Notes: generated by a model from the letters alone, not told the origin. Numbered from the stretch's first letter, positions 27,020 through 40,790 are shown. The stretch is DNA of 64,000 nt from SABI01 sp963663665 (GCA_963663665.2 CAXXKP010000009.1:1-64000), one strand, 5' to 3'. Numbers and translations are program-made.

Positions 27020-27909
27020 AATTGGGCCTCCTTCTGTTCAATATCAATAATTAACTCTTTCTTTCCATTCTTATAACTCTCATCATCAATAGGAGCTCCA
27101 TGCCAAGCACTCTTGCCTTCCATGAAGGAGACACCCTTCCCTTTTATAGTGTTATAAATGATTGCTTTTGGCCAAACGTCGTCACTATCAATCCAAGCAA
27201 ATGAATCAAGAATACTATTCATATCATGCCCATCGTATATTTCTTCACTGATATTCCATCCAAAAGATTTGAATTTATCATATAGTGGATCAAGGGGCAT
27301 GATATCTCTAGAGGTACCATCAAGTTGTACTCGATTATAATCAATCATATAAATCAGTTTGCGTGGTTTAAACTTCGCAGCACTGAGCATAGCCTCCCAT
27401 GTCTGCCCTTCATTTAGACATCCTTCACCACTTAGTATATAGGTAAAATAATCTTCATTATTTAACACAGAAGCAAGTGCCATTCCAACTCCAATTGAAA
27501 GACCATGACCTAGTGCACCTGTAGACATATCGACACCAGGAGTCTTATTCATCGACGGATGACCTTGAAGATGAGACCCTAGGGTTCTAAACCCTTTTAG
27601 GTCTTTTACAGGAAAAAATCCTCTGTAGGCAAGATTTGTATAGAGGTTCATAGAAGCATGACCTTTAGATAGGATAAATCGGTCTCTATTTGAGGCATGA
27701 GGATTTTCAGGATCTATATTCATCCTATGAAAATAGAGAGCTGTTACCAACTCTGCAGCGGAGGAAGCTCCTCCCCAGTGCCCTGTCTGCCTTTCATGGA
27801 GGATCTCAAACATTTCTAGGCGAAGAGTTGATGCTAACAGAGAGAGAGCCTTACTATCTAGCGCGGTGAAAGGTTTTTTCTCTAACATTAAGCTTAGTTT
27901 TGAATTCAC
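27016..27909 (-). CDS. transketolase N-terminal subunit
   Basis: Protein of about 298 aa starting at the GTG at 27909, which has AGGAG six bases upstream; the frame is open further up, but that part overlaps the GntR operator. Thiamine diphosphate motifs: GHWGGASSAAELVTALYF, RDRFILSKGHASMNLY and the ThDP/Mg signature SGEGCLNEGQTWEAM...MIDYNRVQLDG, followed by KAIIYNTIKGKGVSFMEG. First gene of the minus-strand catabolic operon, divergent from the GntR regulator. Confidence 0.9.
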   Translation of the reverse strand: MNSKLSLMLEKKPFTALDSKALSLLASTLRLEMFEILHERQTGHWGGASSAAELVTALYFHRMNIDPENPHASNRDRFILSKGHASMNLYTNLAYRGFFPVKDLKGFRTLGSHLQGHPSMNKTPGVDMSTGALGHGLSIGVGMALASVLNNEDYFTYILSGEGCLNEGQTWEAMLSAAKFKPRKLIYMIDYNRVQLDGTSRDIMPLDPLYDKFKSFGWNISEEIYDGHDMNSILDSFAWIDSDDVWPKAIIYNTIKGKGVSFMEGKSAWHGAPIDDESYKNGKKELIIDIEQKEAQL

Positions 27910-27935
27910 TATACGCTCCTTACAATATTTTTGTG

Positions 27936-27951
27936 ATATTGTATACAATAT
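27936..27951. promoter_or_regulatory. GntR operator, perfect palindrome ATATTGTATACAATAT
   Basis: A perfect 16-bp palindrome in the leader of the transketolase operon, 27 bases before the chosen GTG. It shares the 12-bp core ATTGTATACAAT with the site at 28088-28103. FadR/FCD-subfamily GntR proteins commonly bind sites with a TTGTATACAA-like core. Its place at the operon start suggests repression. Confidence 0.7.
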
Positions 27952-28087
27952 ATAATATTCATATTTTTTTCAAGCATTTTCTTGAATAGTTTTATTATTT
28001 AGCCTAAGAGGGATAAATACAACTTATTACATAAATTATTCGGTCCATTATTTTCAGAATATCTATTAATATAGCTTGATTTTTAGT

Positions 28088-28103
28088 TGATTGTATACAA
28101 TCA
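28088..28103. promoter_or_regulatory. second GntR operator, perfect palindrome TGATTGTATACAATCA
   Basis: A perfect 16-bp palindrome about 155 bp upstream of the gntR start and 152 bp from the first site, centre to centre. The matching cores and the divergent gene arrangement suggest one dimer per site, possibly with looping, controlling both directions. Confidence 0.7.
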
Positions 28104-28257
28104 TAGAATACAGAAAGAAATTGAATAATTGAATCAAAATTGATAGAGGTTTTATTTCCCCCTATATTAGCTACAGCATAATATGATATTTTATAGGATA
28201 GGAAATAATATATGATATGTATCCCTTTAGTCATATTCACAAATTAAGGAGCTTCTT

Positions 28258-28890
28258 ATGACTGACAAAATTATTAGAGAAAGCCTAAGCGACCAAGTAT
28301 ACAACCTCGTAAAACGCCAAATTCTCAGCGGTGAGCTAAAAGGCGGAAGTATAGTCAGTGAAGAACAATTAGCAAATCAATTTGGTGTTTCTCGGACACC
28401 AATAAGAGAATCTATTAGAAGATTAAGTGAATATGGGTTAGTCATCATAAAACCACGTAGCCATGCGATGGTGTACCAAGTTGATACAAAAGAAGTTGAA
28501 GATATTGCAAGAGTAAGACTCGCTTTAGAAGAACTCACAATACTCTCCCTTACCAAAAATGCCGTAGAAAAAAACATCAAGAATTTATCTCGACTAGCTG
28601 CTGACTGTCAATATTATATGAGTATAGGCAATAGAGCGGAAGTCTTTGAGAAAGATAGTGAATTTCATCTTGAACTTGTTAAATGTACTGGCAACAGAGC
28701 CTTGTATGATGTCTATGAAAGACTTGACGCAAAGGTCCAGTTATTAAGAATTGCTCAAAATCTCGATAACAAGGATCTTCCAAAAATCATTGCACAGCAT
28801 CCCACTATCATTGAAGCAATCCGAAACGGAAACATTGAAGAGGGACTCAATTTGATGAGAGAACATATAAACCATAGTTATTTATCATAA
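28258..28890 (+). CDS. GntR-family regulator, FadR/FCD subfamily
   Basis: Protein of 210 aa. The N-terminal winged helix is clear (LSDQVYNLVKRQILSGELKGGSIVSEEQLANQFGVSRTPIRESIRRLSEYGLV, about residues 8-60). The all-helical FCD ligand domain follows, with metal or acid-ligand residues EFHLELVKCTGN and the C-terminal EALRNG-like IIEAIRNGNIEEGLNLMREHI. The ATG has AAGGAG 7 bases upstream. FCD regulators usually respond to a pathway acid or sugar acid. It is divergent from the transketolase-LarA operon and flanked by two palindromes. Confidence 0.95.
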   Translation: MTDKIIRESLSDQVYNLVKRQILSGELKGGSIVSEEQLANQFGVSRTPIRESIRRLSEYGLVIIKPRSHAMVYQVDTKEVEDIARVRLALEELTILSLTKNAVEKNIKNLSRLAADCQYYMSIGNRAEVFEKDSEFHLELVKCTGNRALYDVYERLDAKVQLLRIAQNLDNKDLPKIIAQHPTIIEAIRNGNIEEGLNLMREHINHSYLS

Positions 28891-28938
28891 TTTCTATTCA
28901 ACGGTAATCTGATTTAACCTACCAATTAATCAAACTCT

Positions 28939-29358
28939 CTATGAAGAGGAATCCTTCGTACTCATTTCCAACAAGGCATTCATTGCAATAATTCTTTGCT
29001 CGAATGGAACAAGGAGATGATCGTGATAATACCCAGCTACGATATTCACACTTAAGCCCTTTTTCGCTAGTTCATTGGAGACTTTTGCAGTTAACCCAAC
29101 AGATTCTAAGGAAGAGTGAACTTGTAATGTAATGAGAGCAAAGTAAGGTCCTTCACGATAACCTACCTTTATTGCATCACCTTCACAGAGGATTACGGTG
29201 AGACCTTCATCTTCCTGTATACGAGCGAACGGAGATATTTGAGTAGGAAGGGTTGTCTTTTGGGGTAAAGAAAGAATTATATACCGCTCATCTCTAAGAT
29301 GTGGGTTCATCGTTTTAATAATTTTTTGAAGATCTGTTTCTCCACTCATATGAGTCAT
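28939..29358 (-). CDS. ACT-domain protein (ACT_3/DUF2241 type)
   Basis: Small cytoplasmic protein of 139 aa. MSGETDLQKIIKTMNPHLRDERYIILSLP is the typical opening of this family. Two ACT-like halves follow, with ITLQVHSSLESVGLTAKVSNELAKKGLSVNIVAGYYHDHLLVPFEQRIIAMNALL as the second. ACT domains bind small ligands, often amino acids; the function of this family is unknown. It is convergent with the gntR gene, with no terminator obvious between them, so a link to the catabolic locus is uncertain. Confidence 0.8.
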   Translation of the reverse strand: MTHMSGETDLQKIIKTMNPHLRDERYIILSLPQKTTLPTQISPFARIQEDEGLTVILCEGDAIKVGYREGPYFALITLQVHSSLESVGLTAKVSNELAKKGLSVNIVAGYYHDHLLVPFEQRIIAMNALLEMSTKDSSS

Positions 29359-29593
29359 GTTAGGAACCTCCTTATATGAATCGGTATTCTAATACAAAAT
29401 ACACCCTAGCATGAAGCCTTTAGCTGAAACAATAATCTAATATCTTTACATTATTATTGGATATCTACTATAACAAAATTTCTCTTAAATTGAAGGTATA
29501 CAATTTCTACACAAATTTTAGAAAACAACCTAATCTATTTATAGGGAATAATACTATAATTTTATTTCATTTATGTGCTAGTATACTGAAATT

Positions 29594-31975
29594 ATGAAGC
29601 AAGAAAACCAACAGAAAACTTCTGTAATACTCCACGGTCATTTTTACCAACCCCCAAGAGAAAACCCTCTTGTTGAAATTATTCCACAACAGGTTTCTGC
29701 AAAGCCAGCGGTAGATTGGAATGAGAGAGTATATAGTGAATGCTATAGAACCAATGCATACTCTCGTTACCTTGATGGCTTTGGACACGTACTCGATATC
29801 ATTAATAATTATGAATATATCTCGTTCAACTTTGGGCCGACCCTCCTATCGTGGATGGAGAAATACCATAAGAGAACATACCTGAGAATATTAGAAGCCG
29901 ATAGAAAAAGTGTAGAACGGCTTGGCCATGGTAACGCAATCGCACAAGCATATAACCATACAATTCTCCCACTTGGTACAGTAAACGATACAAGGATCCA
30001 AATCGCATGGGGAATTGAAGATTTTTCTCACCGATTTAATAGGCTTCCTGAAGGAATGTGGCTACCTGAAACTGCAGTTAATCCAAAAGTTATCGATATT
30101 CTTATTGAAAAAGGGATCAAATACATTATTTTATCTCCATATCAAGTCACTTCAGTTGAAGATCAATCTGGCGTCATGAAGGACGTAAAACCGTTTGAAG
30201 TCCCATATAGTGAACCATTTTTAGTTGAAGGAGAGAAAAATGGCTTAATTCCTGCTTTCTTTTATCAGCCAGATTTAGCGTCACAAATTAGTTTTGGGCA
30301 TCTTCTTCGCGATGCTGACCACATGTATAAACAGCTGTATCAAATAAAACAAGCATACAAGCCTCCTCTTATTCATACAGCAACAGATGGAGAGATTTAC
30401 GGACACCATGAACCTTTTGGCGATATGGCTCTTGCTGCACTCATAAAAAAGATCGCAGCAAAAAGTGATTTTACTCTCACGAACTATGCAACTTATCTAG
30501 AACACCATGTTCCTAAAAAGAGAGCGATTCTCCACAAAGGGGAAGAAAACAAAGGAAGTAGCTGGTCTTGTTCACATGGAGTCTCAAGGTGGTATAAGGA
30601 TTGTGGTTGTAGTACTGGTTCACTTGAAGGATGGAATCAGAAGTGGAGGGAACCATTAAGAGAAGCTGTTTCCTACCTTGGAGCGCGTGTGGATGAAATC
30701 TTTAATGAAAAAATAACATCCCTTACATCACAAACTATCGCCCCTCTTGATCTCCTAAGTTCTTATGCACAAGTTATAAGTAATTTCGTTGACATAGATA
30801 CCTATTTTGATGAATTAGAAGCAACAGGAGTTAAAATCCACAACAGAGAAATCCTTGCTCGACTTTTAGAAGGGCAAAAATTCAAACATTACATGTTTAC
30901 TTCTTGTGGATGGTTCTTTAACGATATTGCAGGGATTGAACCGAAACAGAACATCCAATATGGAGTAGAGTGTGCGAATCTTTTTCAACCTTTCACTGAT
31001 ATTGATCTTTTAAAAGAATTCACATCAATATTATCTCACGCTAAAAGTAACCGCAGAAGTGAAGGTTCTGGTAGAACAATTGCTCGCAGCCTCGCTCATG
31101 TGCCTCCTGGAGAATCTGAAGCAGGAGCTTATTTTCTCATGAACAGGAATTTTGCCACAGTTGAAAATCATACTGTCACATATGGTAAATTCAGACTACT
31201 TAATTACAAAGTAGATACACAGATAAATAGGAAATATTCTCTTACCCTCCTAGATACAAAACTAAAAAAAACTTACTCAATAAAGGCGCTTGTTCAAACT
31301 CAAGAACATGATGGCTATACTGTTACAATGAAAATCGAAGAAGATGAAGTTGAAGGTGTACGGGAATATACATTTAACTCTTCTTCAATTCCCCTTAAAA
31401 TGCTCGAAGAAGTATATTCGTGGATAGATAGATCAATGAATAATATGAGTGATGAACACATGCTAAAAGTAGCTAATGATATTAGCCACTATACGCTTTT
31501 GGTCCAACATGCAAAAAATGTTGCAAGCGAAACTCTTTTTATAGAAAGTATGGGCACAAGTCTTTCAGCTTTGAGAAGCTTATTTGCGACTCCAGCTACA
31601 ATTGATTGGGATAAAAAGAGAGAAAGTATTAGTAATATTTTAAAATTTATAAGTAGGACAGGACGAGAAATTGATCATAGAACAGTAAAAACCATTTTTA
31701 GCAATGAAATAGAAAGAGTGTGTAGATCAATTGATACTCTAGGATTTAATTATGAACGAGGATCTTATCTACTCGATTTACTCAATATTGCAAGAGAACA
31801 CTCCTTTCAACCTTCTATCACACTAGCTCAAGAATCTCTTCAGGAAGTTACAATTGGAAAGAGTTTATCATTCTACCCATCTCCCCTCACCTCTACACTA
31901 TTAAGAGAGTTAAAGATTGCCCTCAATTTTTCTAGTAGCGCCCATTTTGAGCCAATAGAGTTGCCGCATGTGTAA
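29594..31975 (+). CDS. GH57-like glycosidase with DUF3536
   Basis: Protein of 793 aa. It opens VILHGHFYQPPRENP, then ERVYSECYRTNAYSRYLD and FGPTLLSWMEKY, all GH57 N-domain motifs. Candidate nucleophile EGMWLPETAVN (Glu about residue 156) and acid ATDGEIYGHHEPFGD (Asp about 265) are present. The large C-terminal part matches the DUF3536 architecture (SSWSCSHGVSRWYKDCGC, FTSCGWFFNDIAGIEPKQNIQYG). Such proteins are predicted alpha-glucan hydrolases or transferases of unproven activity. The 3' end overlaps the convergent recN gene by 44 bases. Confidence 0.85.
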   Translation: MKQENQQKTSVILHGHFYQPPRENPLVEIIPQQVSAKPAVDWNERVYSECYRTNAYSRYLDGFGHVLDIINNYEYISFNFGPTLLSWMEKYHKRTYLRILEADRKSVERLGHGNAIAQAYNHTILPLGTVNDTRIQIAWGIEDFSHRFNRLPEGMWLPETAVNPKVIDILIEKGIKYIILSPYQVTSVEDQSGVMKDVKPFEVPYSEPFLVEGEKNGLIPAFFYQPDLASQISFGHLLRDADHMYKQLYQIKQAYKPPLIHTATDGEIYGHHEPFGDMALAALIKKIAAKSDFTLTNYATYLEHHVPKKRAILHKGEENKGSSWSCSHGVSRWYKDCGCSTGSLEGWNQKWREPLREAVSYLGARVDEIFNEKITSLTSQTIAPLDLLSSYAQVISNFVDIDTYFDELEATGVKIHNREILARLLEGQKFKHYMFTSCGWFFNDIAGIEPKQNIQYGVECANLFQPFTDIDLLKEFTSILSHAKSNRRSEGSGRTIARSLAHVPPGESEAGAYFLMNRNFATVENHTVTYGKFRLLNYKVDTQINRKYSLTLLDTKLKKTYSIKALVQTQEHDGYTVTMKIEEDEVEGVREYTFNSSSIPLKMLEEVYSWIDRSMNNMSDEHMLKVANDISHYTLLVQHAKNVASETLFIESMGTSLSALRSLFATPATIDWDKKRESISNILKFISRTGREIDHRTVKTIFSNEIERVCRSIDTLGFNYERGSYLLDLLNIAREHSFQPSITLAQESLQEVTIGKSLSFYPSPLTSTLLRELKIALNFSSSAHFEPIELPHV

Positions 31976-33605
31976 GAGCTTCATTATTATCCTCTTGCCC
32001 GCTTAGCATTCGAGCAATCTCTTTTACTCTTTCTTCCTTCTCAACTTTATGAATAGTGGTGTAGGTTCTTCCTTCATCACTTATTTTTTCTACTACAAGA
32101 TGATTTTCAGCTCTACTTGCAATACTAGCTAAATGGCTAATGACAATCACTTGATGTTTTGTTGCTATTTGGGCTATCTGTTCTCCTACCGCATATGCAA
32201 CAGCTCCTCCGATACCTGTATCAACCTCATCGAAAATGAAAGTCTCGATGTCATCACTCTCCCCTAATACACGTTTAATTGCGAGCATCACTCGAGAAAG
32301 CTCTCCACCACTTGCAATCTCTTTCAGTTTTTTAACAGGTTCACCCAAGTTTGCACTAAATAAGAATTCTATTGAATCTTTTCCATGTATACTATACTCT
32401 CCATCTTCCACACGTATCGTGAATACAACATGTTTCATATGGAGCTCTTTTAGGCGATCAGTAATAAGAGAAGATAAATCGCTTGCTTTCTTCTTTCGGT
32501 GTTCGCTCAAGGAATTAGCTGCAACACTAAGGTTCTTTTCAATACTCTTTTTCTTTTCTATGAGAGCCTCGAGTATTTCGTCACTTTGCGTAGTGAATCT
32601 CAATTTTTCTTTCGTTTTGTCTCTGAAAGAGATTACATTATCTAAAGAAGGCCCATATTTTTTCTTCAGTCGCTGTAACAGAGCGGCTCTTTCATTCAAA
32701 GAGTCGAGTTTCGTTTGACTGAAACTCATACCGCTAAGCTTGTCTCGTACATTGAGAGTAATATCTTCAACCTCTAGAACTAACGGCTCTAGTCTTGTGA
32801 CAATTTCGTTCAAAGATGAATCGATGTGAGCAATTCTCTTTACAGAGGATAAGGAACTTCGCAATGCAGAAAGTGCTCCGCTATCGCCTTCATCCCCCTT
32901 AAGAGCTAGGTAGGACGACTCAAGACTTTCTGAGATATGCTCATATTGAGTTAACACATTAATCTCTTCGGTTAGTTCATCATCTTCACCTTTTTTCAAG
33001 GAAGCACCTTCCAGTTCATTGACGACAAAGGAAAGATAATCCTCCTCCTTCTTTGCATCCATGATCTGGTTTTTTGCAGCTAGAATTTCCTTATCAATGT
33101 GTTGATTCTGTGTATAAAATGATTGATATTCTCTTATAAGGAGATTACTTTCACCGTAAGAATCTAAGATGATCCTTTGCTTTTCTGTAATAAGAAGGGA
33201 TTGATGTTCACTTTGCCCATGAATATCAAAAAGCATGTGAGAGATCGTAGAAAGGTCATTTAGTGTCATGGGAGTAGATTGAATATAGATAGTGCCTCTA
33301 CCCGTTTGCTTTACATTTCGGCTAATTATTAAGTTATCATCTCCAATATCAATACCCCTTTCTAGAAGGTATCGATAAACTGGAGAGGTGGTAGGGAGGG
33401 AAATTACTGCGCTGACACTCGCCTCACTCATTCCACTTCTTATTAAGGAAGAATCTACTTTATCACCAAAGAGGAGGCTCAAAGCTCCTAATATAATAGA
33501 TTTACCTGCACCAGTTTCTCCACTGAGAATAGTGAATCCTGGAGAGAATTCAATGTTCACACTATTAATAAGTGCCAGATTTTTAATATGGAGTGATTCA
33601 AGCAT
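31932..33605 (-). CDS. recN: DNA repair ATPase RecN
   Basis: SMC-like protein of 557 aa that acts at DNA double-strand breaks. Walker A FTILSGETGAGKSIILGAL near residue 35, long central coiled coils, the signature KKLKEIASGGELSRVMLAIK, and Walker B ETFIFDEVDTGIGG followed by VIVISHLASIASRA. Length and domain order are standard. It overlaps nadK by 8 bases, so the two are one operon, a pairing common in bacteria (nadK-recN). Confidence 0.96.
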   Translation of the reverse strand: MLESLHIKNLALINSVNIEFSPGFTILSGETGAGKSIILGALSLLFGDKVDSSLIRSGMSEASVSAVISLPTTSPVYRYLLERGIDIGDDNLIISRNVKQTGRGTIYIQSTPMTLNDLSTISHMLFDIHGQSEHQSLLITEKQRIILDSYGESNLLIREYQSFYTQNQHIDKEILAAKNQIMDAKKEEDYLSFVVNELEGASLKKGEDDELTEEINVLTQYEHISESLESSYLALKGDEGDSGALSALRSSLSSVKRIAHIDSSLNEIVTRLEPLVLEVEDITLNVRDKLSGMSFSQTKLDSLNERAALLQRLKKKYGPSLDNVISFRDKTKEKLRFTTQSDEILEALIEKKKSIEKNLSVAANSLSEHRKKKASDLSSLITDRLKELHMKHVVFTIRVEDGEYSIHGKDSIEFLFSANLGEPVKKLKEIASGGELSRVMLAIKRVLGESDDIETFIFDEVDTGIGGAVAYAVGEQIAQIATKHQVIVISHLASIASRAENHLVVEKISDEGRTYTTIHKVEKEERVKEIARMLSGQEDNNEALTHAATLLAQNGRY

Positions 33606-34467
33606 GCAAGCCCCCGGACCAATTTAATTTATCGCGAATTACTTCATAATAATTACGTTTTGTGGACTCAATTAGCAATGCCTTTGAGCGAGATTTCTCA
33701 ATAATTATTTCATCTCCCTCCTCGAGCAAAAAGAGGACTTGCCCATCGACACTAAGGGCTATCTCAGTTCTCTGTTTATGAGCGACTACTACTTTCATCA
33801 CATCATCACCCGAGACTACCAGTGGCCTGTTTGATAGAGTAAAAGGACAAATTGGATTAATGATTAATGCATCAAGAGTTACATCGAGTATCGGGCCTCC
33901 TGCTGCGAGTGAATAACCAGTACTCCCTGTCGGGGTTGCTACAATTATTCCATCACTACGAAATAATCCCGAAAGCGTTTCGTTAATATATAGATTGAGA
34001 GAAATCATCTTAGAGAGCCCAGAAGATGAAATAGTAATCTCATTCAATCCATGTGATTGAAATACTCGTTTACCCCCTCTTTGGACACCTACCCTAATCA
34101 TTAACCTTCTTGAAACCTGAGCAATTCCTTTTTCATATTCTTCAAAGGCAGTCTGCCATTCATCTTTTGCGACTTCTGTAATAAAACCAAAGGTCCCGAG
34201 GTTTACTGCGAGCATTGGGATTCCATATGCATGTAATAGTCGAGCACAGCTAAGGACGGTTCCATCTCCACCTAGAATAAATGCAATATCACTCTCTTTA
34301 TCAACCTCTTTTAACTCATGGGATTCAAGGGTGAGATAGGTATCATATATGATATCTCTAGTATCAAGATAAGCTTTAATATTTTCTACAAAGGAGAATG
34401 ATTCTGCTTTTTGGCAATTAGCGAAGATTGATACTTTCTTAATTGTTCGTGTTGTTTTAGATTGCAA
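33598..34467 (-). CDS. nadK: NAD kinase
   Basis: Phosphorylates NAD to NADP. The 289-aa protein has the GGDG motif (IAFILGGDGTVLSCARLLHAYGIPMLAVNLGTFGFIT split over residues about 60-95), NEITISS, the SPTGSTGY-like VATPTGSTGYSLAAGGPI (about 180-197) and PICPFTLSNRPLVV. It starts 13 bp after the aminotransferase-like gene and overlaps recN. Confidence 0.96.
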   Translation of the reverse strand: MQSKTTRTIKKVSIFANCQKAESFSFVENIKAYLDTRDIIYDTYLTLESHELKEVDKESDIAFILGGDGTVLSCARLLHAYGIPMLAVNLGTFGFITEVAKDEWQTAFEEYEKGIAQVSRRLMIRVGVQRGGKRVFQSHGLNEITISSSGLSKMISLNLYINETLSGLFRSDGIIVATPTGSTGYSLAAGGPILDVTLDALIINPICPFTLSNRPLVVSGDDVMKVVVAHKQRTEIALSVDGQVLFLLEEGDEIIIEKSRSKALLIESTKRNYYEVIRDKLNWSGGLHA

Positions 34468-34480
34468 TTGAACTATTCTC

Positions 34481-35533
34481 CTATGGTAGTTGAGAAATTA
34501 CTCTCTCAATCTTTTTTATATCTGATGAAGTCAAGAATGGATAGAGAGGGAACCGTATGGTTCGTTGTATAATCGGAATTGCATTTTCGTACAAATCATA
34601 TCTGTCTAGCTGATCTTTGATGATGGCATTTTCAAAGGCAAGCTGTACTGAAACTTCATATTTCTTTGCGAAATTGATTGCTTCCTCTACTTTACCATCT
34701 ATTATCAGGAGAAACGAGTATCCATTGATCTTTTCGTCGATATCATAGGTGGCAAAAGGGGTATGATGATTTCTACTTTGTGCTACATAAAACATTTTAA
34801 ATATAGCCTCTCTCTTAGCTATATGTTGAATCAAATCTCCGATTTGAATAATTCCTAATGCACTGTTCAAATCAGTAAGGGCTATAAAAGGATATAACGC
34901 AACAATCTCATCTTTAATAGAATCGGCCATGTCTATATTTTGAATAATTAAACCACTACCACCTGCAGTACTGATCATATCTTTCATCTCAAAACTGATA
35001 ATCAGGATATCTGCTTCAGGATGCATCTGATCATCACTATCTCCATATCCAATCGATTGAGAGATATCACAAATAGTAGGAATACCAAGTTCAAATAGTT
35101 CTTTTGGAGCTATAACCCCATAAGGCTCATATAAAAGTAATGCATCAACTGATACTATTCTTTCTATATCTATATTTTTTGTATCTACATTAATATCAAA
35201 AACTTTAACCGTATGCCCTACTCTCTCAATGATTATTTTATAGAGATATGGAGAAAGTGCACTTACTCCAATAATAGAAGATTGTGGCAAATTCAATGCT
35301 TTAAGTCCATAATAAAGAGCATCTATATAACTTCTCAAGACTATTGAATAACTAGACGTATGTAAGAGCGAAGAAAGTGATGACAAGAATTTCGAACTAT
35401 ACATGCCAGGACCTATAGTTTCATCAACCATAGTTTGGAGTACTGCTGCCATATCTTTTCTTTTTAATGTTGGTTTATCAATTGGAATTAACATATCTAG
35501 CATAAGAATATGAAAGATATCACTATTTAGCAA
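34481..35533 (-). CDS. DegT/DnrJ/EryC1-type PLP aminotransferase-like protein
   Basis: Protein of up to 350 aa (a start at MLIPIDKPTLKRKDM, 35494, is also possible). The fold-type I pattern is visible: GPGMYSSKFLSSLSS near the N-terminus, LRSYIDALYYGLKALNLP, LLYEPYGVIAPKELFELGIPTICDISQSIG (Asp contacting PLP), and SFEMKDMISTAGGSGLI, where the Lys aligns with the PLP lysine and GGSG with the usual GG(E/G)GG loop. Members modify nucleotide sugars; no other sugar-modifying genes are nearby. The family match is moderate, and a divergent or non-catalytic homologue is possible. Confidence 0.65.
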   Translation of the reverse strand: MLNSDIFHILMLDMLIPIDKPTLKRKDMAAVLQTMVDETIGPGMYSSKFLSSLSSLLHTSSYSIVLRSYIDALYYGLKALNLPQSSIIGVSALSPYLYKIIIERVGHTVKVFDINVDTKNIDIERIVSVDALLLYEPYGVIAPKELFELGIPTICDISQSIGYGDSDDQMHPEADILIISFEMKDMISTAGGSGLIIQNIDMADSIKDEIVALYPFIALTDLNSALGIIQIGDLIQHIAKREAIFKMFYVAQSRNHHTPFATYDIDEKINGYSFLLIIDGKVEEAINFAKKYEVSVQLAFENAIIKDQLDRYDLYENAIPIIQRTIRFPLYPFLTSSDIKKIERVISQLP

Positions 35534-35610
35534 GTAATTTCAGAATATTGTAAAAAAGAGATAAAATATTTATTTTTATTTTGAGTCTTTATATATAAAA
35601 TGAAAAAGAC

Positions 35611-35625
35611 AAAAAAAAGGTCCGG
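35611..35625 (-). terminator. rrn operon terminator built on 5S helix I
   Basis: The 5S terminal helix (GGTCCGG paired with CCGGACC, 35726-35732 with 35619-35625) is immediately followed on the minus strand by eight T (35611-35618). The 5S stem itself can therefore act as the terminator hairpin. Confidence 0.6.
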
Positions 35626-35732
35626 CAGCTACCTACTCTCCCGCTTTACAGCAGTACCATCGGCGTAGGAGGGCTTGACTTCCGTGTTCGGGATGGGAAC
35701 GGGTATAACACCTCTGCTATGGCCACCGGACC
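35619..35732 (-). rRNA. rrf: 5S ribosomal RNA
   Basis: About 114 nt on the minus strand with the conserved CCCATCCCGAACACGG segment and GGGAGAGTAGG near the 3' end. The ends pair through helix I. It lies about 90 bases after the 23S 3' end, in normal operon order. Confidence 0.95.
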
Positions 35733-35820
35733 AGATTCTCTTTTGTATCATAAGGGAATTACTCCTTATGAGACTAAGCGAATCTCGAATCCAATATACT
35801 TGGGATCGATACAATAATAT

Positions 35821-38797
<2,977 letters not shown>

Positions 38798-38814
38798 ATA
38801 TTATTCTATCAATC

Positions 38815-38839
38815 CCTTCGCTATTTTATGTCAAAAATC
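38815..38839 (-). promoter_or_regulatory. boxA-like antitermination module before 23S
   Basis: On the minus strand this reads GATTTTTGACATA, four bases, AGCGAAGG. An almost identical 25-base module occurs before 16S (40791-40815). The TTTTTGACA part resembles boxA, the NusB/S10 site in rRNA leaders. The role is inferred from repetition and position. Confidence 0.55.
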
Positions 38840-38853
38840 TAAAACTCTTATAC

Positions 38854-38927
38854 TGGAGGCAAGGGGACTCGAACCCCTGACCCTCGGCTTGCAAAGCCGA
38901 TGCTCTAGCCAACTGAGCTATGCCCCC
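38854..38927 (-). tRNA. tRNA-Ala (TGC anticodon)
   Basis: The cloverleaf folds on the minus strand: acceptor GGGGGCA with TGCCTCC, a D-arm, an anticodon arm with loop TTTGCAA (anticodon TGC) and a T-arm with GGTTCGAGTCC. It sits in the 16S-23S spacer, the usual place for tRNA-Ala. Confidence 0.95.
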
Positions 38928-39061
38928 GTTGCTTGTATAAATAAGCTAAGGAAAGAGAGAAGATTGTGTAAGGGGTATTTGTAGATAGACTTTCACTATC
39001 TTGGTCAACGACCTATTCGTGTGCTTCGTAGATGTGAGACCTACTCAGCGTACCTTTCTTA

Positions 39062-40605
<1,544 letters not shown>

Positions 40606-40790
40606 ATAAGTTCCGGTATAAATACCGGAGTTATTTTAACTTTAAGTCTTCCCCTGTCCACTCAATTTACTTATCTCTAAGTAATCAAACTCTAGCTTTT
40701 CTTCTATTCGTTCGTGAATTGACTTGGAAGCCCTTACACATAGTACTTATTCAGTACTCCATGCAATTGCTTGCATTTACTTCTCTCTTT

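Noticed and set aside
29495..29508. Third GntR-like site (GGTATACAATTT) before the GH57/DUF3536 gene.
   Set aside because: Only one half matches the operator core and there is no symmetry.
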